Shown one piece after another: positions 1 through 4,804 of a stretch of DNA of 5,876 bases; the stretch's first letter is position 1, and every line of letters begins with the position of its first letter. This DNA comes from Syntrophorhabdaceae bacterium (lineage in GTDB: Bacteria > Desulfobacterota > Syntrophorhabdia > Syntrophorhabdales > Syntrophorhabdaceae), in contig JAOAHW010000139.1 of NCBI GenBank assembly GCA_026415015.1, positions 1-5,876 of the forward strand, in the 5' to 3' direction. The notes below the pieces were generated by a model. That model was given only the letters and a program-made list of their open reading frames with translations. It was not told where the DNA came from and did no database searches. The position numbers and the translations under genes were made by a program.

Positions 1-630
1 AATCCCTTCGGCAATAACAGTAATCCCAAGTATATGGGCGAGATTAACCACCTTTGCCACAAATAGTTTTTTCTTTGAATCTACCTCAATACCGCTTATA
101 AAAAACCTGTCTATCTTTATATAGTCTGGCTCAGTATAATACAGGAGTTGAAGACCAGAATAACCAGAACCAAAATCATCTATAGCAATTCTATATGTCT
201 GTTTTTTATAATTCTTCAGCAACATCAGGTCATTGGATGCGCAGTTTATCTCATGTCTCTCTGAGATCTCAAGACAGACTGACCCAGGGGACAGATTGAA
301 TCTCTTCAATATCTCCAGTGTCTGGCCTGGCTTATAGTCCTTTGAAATGGTTATTCTGTTTTCGAGGTTGAAAAAAAGTTTAAGTCTATGAAAACCATCT
401 ATTTTTGTAAATTTTTCTATTGCCTTTTCCCTTAATATTAAATCAAACCTGAATAGGCATCCGTCCCTGTACACAGCATCAAATAGGTCATGGATGGTAA
501 GAAAACCAAAATCCTGATAGTTTCTCAGAAGCGCCTCAAAGCCAAGGCAAGTTCCATTATGGATATTTACTATGGGCTGGAATGCAAAATCTAAGCCCTC
601 TGTAATCTTTTGCCATTCATCTATATGCAT
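1..630 (-). CDS. EAL-domain c-di-GMP phosphodiesterase, C-terminus cut by the window edge
   Basis: Expected to hydrolyse cyclic di-GMP to pGpG in the cytoplasm. The visible 210 residues are almost entirely EAL domain: the signature FEALLR (residues 31-36, Glu32), the metal-ligand Asn in LFFNLE (N88), LEISE (E121 and E124), the DDFGSGYSGL loop (D151, D152), YIKID (K172) and AEG (E208). Every catalytic position that falls inside the window is intact, so an active enzyme is likely; the distal Gln lies beyond the edge. The domain begins within about 13 residues of the start, so there is no N-terminal sensor. Further domains could follow, since EAL-CBS-GGDEF proteins with this kind of N-terminus exist, but this cannot be seen. 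The ATG at 630 is chosen because GGAGGG lies 4 nt upstream. It follows the receiver-like gene by 32 nt and is probably co-transcribed with it. EAL family is certain; activity and full length are inferred. Confidence 0.93.
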   Translation of the reverse strand, partial: MHIDEWQKITEGLDFAFQPIVNIHNGTCLGFEALLRNYQDFGFLTIHDLFDAVYRDGCLFRFDLILREKAIEKFTKIDGFHRLKLFFNLENRITISKDYKPGQTLEILKRFNLSPGSVCLEISERHEINCASNDLMLLKNYKKQTYRIAIDDFGSGYSGLQLLYYTEPDYIKIDRFFISGIEVDSKKKLFVAKVVNLAHILGITVIAEGI

Positions 631-662
631 ATAACCCTCCACAAGACAAAAGGCATATGTTA

Positions 663-1082
663 CTATGCTGCGTCTTTATATTCCTTGGGCCCATCAGCTC
701 CTTGATGACCATTATTGTTCATAGATAGTATACTGATTATCCTGCCGATCTTTTTAAAATCATTGTAATTGGATATGATGAAGAAAGGGTTGAATCTAAG
801 CCCAAGGGCTATGATCTCCTTACCGTTGTTTGGTAGTATTAATATTGGGATTACCCTGTAAAGATGATGTTTATAAGAATACAACTCGATTAAATCGAGT
901 TCTTTGGCGACAAATATAACAGCGATAGTGTTTTTCTCCTTTATTGTTAACAATTTCTTTGTGAAGGCATTGGCATTTTCAAAAACTGTAACCATGTCAT
1001 AGTAATTTTTGTATTGGTTCAAGATCTCAAGGAGATCTCTTCCGTTTTGAGATTTACTGGGATTGAAAAAAATGATCTCCAT
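663..1082 (-). CDS. Degenerate receiver-like (pseudo-receiver) protein upstream of the EAL gene
   Basis: A 139-residue protein with no close family I can name. Its alternating pattern resembles the CheY-like receiver fold: beta1 MEIIFF (1-6), beta2 around DMVTVF (29-34), beta3 TIAVIFVA (52-59), beta4 VIPILILP (77-84), beta5 PFFIIS (99-104), then a final amphipathic helix (107-120). The residues needed for phosphotransfer are missing: NPSKS replaces the acidic pair after beta1, no Asp ends beta3, and SNY stands where beta5 is normally followed by Lys-Pro. A phosphorylation-independent interaction domain is therefore the best guess, perhaps acting on the EAL protein encoded 32 nt downstream. 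The C-terminal tail (121-139) is polar and probably disordered. An ATG four codons upstream (1094) is in frame, but it overlaps the ribosome binding site GGAGGG that serves the ATG at 1082, so the shorter form is preferred. The receiver fold is inferred from the pattern only. Confidence 0.72.
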   Translation of the reverse strand: MEIIFFNPSKSQNGRDLLEILNQYKNYYDMVTVFENANAFTKKLLTIKEKNTIAVIFVAKELDLIELYSYKHHLYRVIPILILPNNGKEIIALGLRFNPFFIISNYNDFKKIGRIISILSMNNNGHQGADGPKEYKDAA

Positions 1083-1093
1083 ATAACCCTCCA
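1080..1093 (-). promoter_or_regulatory. Ribosome binding site that fixes the start of the receiver-like gene
   Basis: Read on the minus strand, GGAGGG is followed by TTAT and then ATG at 1082. This decides between two in-frame ATG codons, because the upstream one at 1094 lies inside the Shine-Dalgarno region and has no comparable site of its own. The same 14 nt stand at the start of the EAL gene (628-641). Confidence 0.75.
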
Positions 1094-1111
1094 TGCTTTT
1101 TTAAGGACTTT

Positions 1112-1140
1112 TATATAGAGCTTTATGCTTTCATAATCAA
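1112..1140 (-). promoter_or_regulatory. Candidate sigma70-type promoter for the receiver-like/EAL pair
   Basis: On the minus strand, TTGATT (1140-1135) is separated by 17 nt from TATATA (1117-1112). Each box matches 4 of 6 consensus bases and the spacing is ideal. It lies about 30 nt upstream of the start codon and just after the porin terminator, where a new promoter would be needed if termination is efficient. The -35 box abuts the last bases of that terminator. The prediction rests on the motif only, in AT-rich DNA. Confidence 0.4.
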
Positions 1141-1170
1141 AAAAAGGGGGCATTGTACCCCCTTTTTTTT
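1139..1170 (-). terminator. Intrinsic terminator of the porin gene (near-symmetrical)
   Basis: Seven A (1139-1145), five G (1146-1150), a seven-base loop (1151-1157), five C (1158-1162) and eight T (1163-1170) form a G5/C5 core extended by A-T pairs. On the minus strand it starts 5 nt after the porin stop codon and ends in a run of seven T, the standard Rho-independent form. The plus-strand reading also ends in eight T, so it could act in both directions, although no plus-strand gene needs it here. Confidence 0.9.
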
Positions 1171-1175
1171 ACAGC

Positions 1176-2468
1176 TTAGAAATAATAATAAGCGCCGAGT
1201 CTTACAGCATTTAGTGTACCTGATGGCTTGCCTGTAGCTGTCCACTGGGTATAGGATGTCATAACCCTTGTGTATTCTGCACCAAACCTTATAGCAGGGC
1301 TTACATCATACATAACATTGAATATCCAGTTCTGGATATACCTTACCACGCCTGCCTGGGCTGCGTAGTATCTTGAGCTTATATTATTCTTCTGCCATCC
1401 AAACACGAGATTGGAAAACATCTTGTCAGTAAAATAAAAGGTCATTTGACCCCAACCGCCTGTTGTCATGGGATACCTTGGTGTGACTATAGAGTCAGTA
1501 GATAAATAAGGCGCTGCCCCTGTTGCTGCATCACCTGGCCTGTCATAAGGGTTATTAGGTGCAGCAGGTAAATAGACGCCTAATCCCTGGCCCATAAAGA
1601 CACTGCCTGTCAGGGCAAGGCTGCCCTGTTTATTGTTTGCCTTTTCTGATAATATGGGTATAAATCCATAAAATGAACTACCCCATCTTGTAATAGGCAC
1701 AGATCTATAGTGGTTTGGATAAAGGGTATTGTTCACAAAAGTAACCTTTTCTTTTCCTACCATACCACCTAGACCGAGTGTAAGGGTCCTTGGGCCGATC
1801 TTTCCCATGGCAGGTGTCTTGTAGACAAATTCAATGGATGAATCAGGATAGAGGGCCCTGCTCTTGTCATCAGGCTGGGTATTACCGAATGTATTTGTAG
1901 GTGCTGCAAGGCCTATAACCATATCGAGTTCTTTTGTAAAGCCCTGGGTCAATCTAATCTGCGGAACCCTCACATTACCCCTCATAAAGTGGTTTTCTGA
2001 TGCACCGAGGACATTTAATGTAGGAAGTAGACCCCATGCCTGCCATGTATGGCCAACAAGTAGTTTTGTTGACCCCCAGTCCATATTCATAAAGGCGTGT
2101 CTCAGTGTGAAAAAACCATAAGTGGCTGCTCCCTGACCACCACCAGAGCCACCCCTGAAGTCACCTTCAATAAAGGCATTGGTCTTTGCACCCCATCCAT
2201 CAGGCCCTTTTATGGCAAGATTGAGCCTTGTCTCGCCACCTGCCCAGGTTACTGCATCATAGGAACTATTGGCATTTTCAGCAAATGTCCTCCTACTGTC
2301 CCTTGCCGCTGCCCTTAAGTTATGTGTATCGTTTTGATCTGTATAAACCACATCAAACTTCACATAACCACCCAATGTTACATCATACCTGCTTGTCACA
2401 CTACCTGCATGGGATAATGCAGGCAGGGCAAGCAGTAAAGCAAGTAACAACACCAGATACCTCTTCAT
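1176..2468 (-). CDS. Outer-membrane porin, DcaP-like
   Basis: A 430-residue outer-membrane beta-barrel that should form a diffusion channel for small solutes. Residues 1-21 are a clear Sec signal peptide: basic MKR, a Leu/Ala-rich core, and cleavage after SHA, giving a mature protein of about 409 residues. The mature part opens with GGYVKFDVVYTD, has alternating hydrophobic and polar strands rich in Gly, Tyr, Phe and Trp, and ends in YYYF, the terminal Phe recognised by the BAM assembly machinery. The strand-loop segments FFTLRHAFMNM and LLVGHTWQAWG (about 118-146) resemble the DcaP-like porin family. A Gly-rich stretch at about 105-114 is probably a loop. The start at 2468 is supported by AAGGAGG (2480-2474), with 5 nt between it and the ATG. 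It is a single-gene unit closed by the terminator at 1139-1170. Porin is well supported; the exact family and substrate are not. Confidence 0.88.
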   Translation of the reverse strand: MKRYLVLLLALLLALPALSHAGSVTSRYDVTLGGYVKFDVVYTDQNDTHNLRAAARDSRRTFAENANSSYDAVTWAGGETRLNLAIKGPDGWGAKTNAFIEGDFRGGSGGGQGAATYGFFTLRHAFMNMDWGSTKLLVGHTWQAWGLLPTLNVLGASENHFMRGNVRVPQIRLTQGFTKELDMVIGLAAPTNTFGNTQPDDKSRALYPDSSIEFVYKTPAMGKIGPRTLTLGLGGMVGKEKVTFVNNTLYPNHYRSVPITRWGSSFYGFIPILSEKANNKQGSLALTGSVFMGQGLGVYLPAAPNNPYDRPGDAATGAAPYLSTDSIVTPRYPMTTGGWGQMTFYFTDKMFSNLVFGWQKNNISSRYYAAQAGVVRYIQNWIFNVMYDVSPAIRFGAEYTRVMTSYTQWTATGKPSGTLNAVRLGAYYYF

Positions 2469-2495
2469 CCATACCTCCTTGAAAATTTTTTGGGT

Positions 2496-2501
2496 AATAT
2501 A
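2496..2501 (-). promoter_or_regulatory. Candidate proximal -10 element for the porin
   Basis: TATATT on the minus strand matches 5 of 6 bases of the -10 consensus and would give a short leader of about 20 nt before the porin start. No good -35 box sits 16-18 nt upstream and there is no extended -10 TG. It is an alternative to the distal candidate at 2649-2678. Confidence 0.25.
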
Positions 2502-2641
2502 AAAGATGTTTTTTAAGATAGAATTAAAATTTGATTAATTTTTCGTTAAAAAACAATCTATGAGAACCTTTAAAAATGTCTCAATCCAAAGATGGCAAGG
2601 CTTTTTTGGACCTATGCTTTAAAATCTTTATACAAATGGCT

Positions 2642-2671
2642 TTGACAAATTATATTTGACTTTGTTATACA
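2642..2671 (+). promoter_or_regulatory. Candidate sigma70 promoter for the small-gene operon
   Basis: A perfect TTGACA (2642-2647) is followed after 18 nt by TATACA (2666-2671; 4 of 6 bases). This places transcription start near 2678, about 45 nt before the first gene. It is the strongest -35 box in the intergenic region. Confidence 0.55.
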
Positions 2672-2678
2672 CTGTCTT
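2649..2678 (-). promoter_or_regulatory. Candidate distal porin promoter, interlocked with the plus-strand promoter
   Basis: On the minus strand, AAGACA (2678-2673; 4 of 6 bases) is followed after 18 nt by a perfect TATAAT (2654-2649). Transcription would start near 2642 and give a leader of about 170 nt before the porin. The site overlaps the plus-strand promoter almost completely. A perfect -10 hexamer can arise by chance in such AT-rich DNA. Confidence 0.35.
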
Positions 2679-2723
2679 TGAGGCAAGAAAAAAAAAATTA
2701 AACAAGGAGAGATAAAAAGGCCT

Positions 2724-3014
2724 ATGGAGTTTATGTTATCAATCAGTAGTTTTTTCAACAACAGCCGTAAGACACTTAAAGAGTTTTTCTACGGCATGAC
2801 CCTCTTTGAGCTTGAAAAGGAACTGCTTAAAGAAAGGGGTCATCTTAATAACCTCCTCATGCTTATTGTGTTTGGCGACCTTATAGGCCTGCCCATATTT
2901 CCTCCCTATTATTCCATGCGTCTTTTACCTTATGTAATACCCCATATGGACAAATGGAAAAGGGGATTACTGAGAGAAAAGGACTTAACAGACATTGTAT
3001 CAGGTGACCTATAA
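2724..3014 (+). CDS. Small hydrophobic protein of unknown function
   Basis: A 96-residue protein that I cannot assign to a named family. Residues 15-42 are charged and probably helical (KTLKEFF, ELEKELLKERG). They are followed by a hydrophobic stretch LNNLLMLIVFGDLIGLPIF (41-59) that could be one membrane segment or a membrane-associated hairpin; it carries an Asp (D52) and two helix breakers. A Pro/Tyr-rich part (PPYYSMRLLPYVIP, 60-73) and a basic C-terminal tail follow. The ATG at 2724 has AAGGAGAG (2704-2711) upstream, but the spacing of about 12 nt is long. An in-frame ATG at 2733 is an alternative start with a nearby GGAG. It is the first gene of a two-gene operon, with the Cys-rich gene beginning 15 nt after its stop. 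The gene looks real because of its promoter, ribosome binding sites and codon use like its neighbours. Its function is unknown. Confidence 0.75.
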   Translation: MEFMLSISSFFNNSRKTLKEFFYGMTLFELEKELLKERGHLNNLLMLIVFGDLIGLPIFPPYYSMRLLPYVIPHMDKWKRGLLREKDLTDIVSGDL

Positions 3015-3018
3015 AAGC

Positions 3019-3024
3019 AAGGAG
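3019..3024 (+). promoter_or_regulatory. Ribosome binding site of the Cys-rich small gene
   Basis: AAGGAG stands 5 nt before the ATG at 3030, in the short gap after the stop codon of the previous gene. It strongly supports translation of this small frame. Confidence 0.8.
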
Positions 3025-3029
3025 AGGCA

Positions 3030-3260
3030 ATGGACAAAAGATGCATATACTATGCCACATGCCCGATCCTTACAGGGAAGGCAGAAATAGAAGAGGTATT
3101 ACTGGATAATTACAGGATCACATACTGTGAGGCAGGCAGGGATGCCTGGGTTCTGTGCAGGCGTTATCAGGTGAGAGAGATGGCAGGTAGGTGCCCTTTG
3201 GAGATACTCCCTGATACACCCTATGATGTAGAAGAGATTATTGAGAGGTATGACCTATAA
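3030..3260 (+). CDS. Small protein with five cysteines, unknown function
   Basis: A 76-residue, soluble-looking protein with no signal peptide or membrane segment. Five cysteines stand at 5, 11, 33, 43 and 55, in the contexts RCIYYATCP, YCEAG, VLCRRYQV and GRCP. The YC...CxRY spacing recalls small cysteine proteins seen in anaerobic proteobacteria, and the set could bind a metal ion or an Fe-S cluster; neither point can be confirmed from this sequence. The C-terminal third is acidic (DTPYDVEEIIERYDL). It is the second gene of the plus-strand operon, with an excellent ribosome binding site, and the pairing suggests a shared role with the hydrophobic protein upstream, perhaps as a soluble partner at the membrane. 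Its stop codon lies inside an 11-bp tandem repeat, 11 nt from the end of the converging ATPase gene. The gene is very likely real; its function is unknown. Confidence 0.8.
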   Translation: MDKRCIYYATCPILTGKAEIEEVLLDNYRITYCEAGRDAWVLCRRYQVREMAGRCPLEILPDTPYDVEEIIERYDL

Positions 3261-3273
3261 TCGACCTATAATC
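3252..3273. repeat. 11-bp perfect tandem duplication between convergent genes
   Basis: The unit GACCTATAATC occurs twice head to tail (3252-3262 and 3263-3273). The first copy holds the last codons and stop of the Cys-rich gene; the second covers the spacer and two bases of the ATPase stop codon. The nine-base core GACCTATAA also ends the preceding small gene (3006-3014). Confidence 0.9.
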
Positions 3274-4804
3274 AAACCACCGTCTTCTTGTCCAGTGCCC
3301 TGTATTGGATAGCCTCGGCTATATGGTGTTCTTCTATAAACTCTTTTGCCTCCAGGTCAGCGATTGTCCTGGCTACCTTGAGTATCCTGTGATATGCCCT
3401 CGGTGATAATCCGAATTTCTCTATGGCCTTTTCAAGGAGGATGTTACTTCCCTCTTTTAATGGGCAAAACTTCTTAATCATCTTTGTATTCATCTGGCTG
3501 TTATAGAATATCTTCTTGTCCTTAAATCTCTCCTCCTGTATCCTCCTGGCCCTTAACACCCTATCCCTTATCTTTGATGAAAACTCCTCTTCCCTCTCCC
3601 CTGAAAGCTCTCTTATTGTTACAGGAGGTACCTCTATGTGGATGTCTATCCTGTCAAGGAGTGGGCCTGAAACCCTGGAGCGGTATTTTCTTATCTGAGT
3701 AGCACTACAGCTACAGGCCCTTCTTGTATCACCGAAATAGCCACAGGGGCATGGATTCATGGCAGCCACAAGCATAAACCTGGCAGGGAAGGTTATGGAG
3801 TGGGTAACCCTTGAAATGGTGACAAATCCATCTTCAAGGGGCTGTCTCAAGGAATCAAGGACATTCCTTTTAAATTCAGGGAACTCATCAAGGAAAAGGA
3901 CACCGTTGTTTGCAAGGCTCACCTCTCCTGGTTTGGGGACATGACCCCCTCCTATGAGGCCTGCATCTGAAATGGTATGATGGGGTGCCCTGAATGGTTT
4001 CTCTAATATGAGATATCTATCCGCATTCAATAACCCGGCAATACTGTGGATCTTTGTAGTCTCTATCGCCTCTTCATAGGTAAGAGGGGGGAGTATAGAT
4101 GGCAGTCTCCTGGCGAGCATGGTCTTTCCTGAACCAGGTGGACCTATCATAAGGACATTGTGTCCACCGCTTGCAGCTATCTCAAGTGCCCTCTTTGCCT
4201 GTGCCTGACCCTTTATATCTGAAAAATCAAGCCCCTCCTCGTGCGATGATTCATAAGTACCTCTATCATCCCCTGAATATACCTTTAACTCTCCATCACC
4301 CTTGAAAAAATGTATGATCTCCAAAAGATGGGATGCACCGTAGACCTTTATGTCTTTTACTATTGCTGCCTCATTGCCGTTTTCACAGGGGACTATGATG
4401 TTCTTCATACCCTCCTGGGATGCAAGTATAGTTATGGGCAATACACCTCTTATGGCCTTTATGCCCCCATCCAGGGATAGCTCCCCTGCTATGAAATAAT
4501 CTGTCATCTTTTCTGGCCTTATGACACCCATAGATGCCAGTATACCAATGGCTATGGGTAGGTCAAAGGATGAGCCCTCTTTCCTTACATCTGCAGGGGC
4601 AAGGTTCACTGTAATCCTGTCGCTGGGGAATTCAAAACCTGCATTCTTTATAGCAGCCCTGACCCTCTCCTTGCTCTCCTTTACAGAGGTCTCAGGTAGT
4701 CCTACTATATTGAACGCAGGCAGCCCATAGGATATGTCTACCTCTACTTCTACTGTCTTGCCATTGATACCATATAAGGTGGCTGTGGATATCTTTGAGA
4801 TCAT
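3272..4804 (-). CDS. comM: ComM/YifB family Mg-chelatase-like AAA+ ATPase
   Basis: A full-length (510 residues, usual for the family) cytoplasmic ATPase. Members such as ComM form hexamers on DNA and drive branch migration during natural transformation; in many other bacteria the role is untested. An N-terminal Lon-like/ChlI domain spans about 1-170, with motifs GLPAFNIVGLPE (27-38), VNLAPADVRKEGSSFDLP (66-83) and IAGELSLDGG (105-114). The AAA+ core has Walker A GPPGSGKT (221-228), RAPHHT (272-277), Walker B GVLFLDEF (301-308), and a likely zinc-binding cysteine set PCPCGYFGD...CSC (C352, C354, C364, C366). GPLLDRIDIHIEV (380-392) and a C-terminal helical domain with GLSPRAYHRILKVARTIADLE (465-485) complete it. 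All catalytic motifs are intact. Its start overlaps the stop of the upstream guanylyltransferase by ATGA, implying translational coupling. It converges on the small-gene operon with no hairpin terminator visible between them. Confidence 0.95.
   Translation of the reverse strand: MISKISTATLYGINGKTVEVEVDISYGLPAFNIVGLPETSVKESKERVRAAIKNAGFEFPSDRITVNLAPADVRKEGSSFDLPIAIGILASMGVIRPEKMTDYFIAGELSLDGGIKAIRGVLPITILASQEGMKNIIVPCENGNEAAIVKDIKVYGASHLLEIIHFFKGDGELKVYSGDDRGTYESSHEEGLDFSDIKGQAQAKRALEIAASGGHNVLMIGPPGSGKTMLARRLPSILPPLTYEEAIETTKIHSIAGLLNADRYLILEKPFRAPHHTISDAGLIGGGHVPKPGEVSLANNGVLFLDEFPEFKRNVLDSLRQPLEDGFVTISRVTHSITFPARFMLVAAMNPCPCGYFGDTRRACSCSATQIRKYRSRVSGPLLDRIDIHIEVPPVTIRELSGEREEEFSSKIRDRVLRARRIQEERFKDKKIFYNSQMNTKMIKKFCPLKEGSNILLEKAIEKFGLSPRAYHRILKVARTIADLEAKEFIEEHHIAEAIQYRALDKKTVV
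4801..4804 (-). promoter_or_regulatory. ATGA stop/start overlap coupling the two genes
   Basis: On the minus strand the bases ATGA contain both the start codon of the ComM-like ATPase (4804-4802) and the stop codon of the guanylyltransferase (4803-4801). No strong Shine-Dalgarno precedes this start, which suggests that translation of the ATPase depends on termination and re-initiation. Confidence 0.85.

Larger units (their letters stand above)
2469..2723. other. AT-rich divergent intergenic region
   Basis: This 255-bp gap separates the porin (minus) from the small-gene operon (plus). It is rich in A and T runs and holds no credible coding frame. It contains the porin Shine-Dalgarno site (2474-2480), promoter candidates for both directions, two small inverted repeats at 2561-2583 and 2585-2610, and two copies of CTTTAAAA (2568-2575 and 2617-2624). 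No tRNA or recognised riboswitch was found by eye. Confidence 0.7.

Noticed and set aside
1083..1094. Upstream ATG at 1094 as the start of the receiver-like gene
   Set aside because: It overlaps the GGAGGG that is correctly spaced for the ATG at 1082, and the same arrangement serves the EAL gene.
1864..2482. Three overlapping plus-strand open frames of 73-85 codons opposite the porin gene
   Set aside because: They lie wholly or almost wholly antisense to a well-supported porin, overlap one another, lack convincing ribosome binding sites and encode compositionally odd proteins.
2526..2542. AAAATT-N5-AATTTT inverted repeat as an operator
   Set aside because: It is made only of A and T in an AT-rich region, where such symmetry is expected by chance.
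2581..2625. Possible sigma54 (GG-N10-GC) site or c-di-GMP riboswitch upstream of the porin
   Set aside because: The only near match reads GG-N10-CC, and no conserved GEMM-type core or paired architecture could be recognised.
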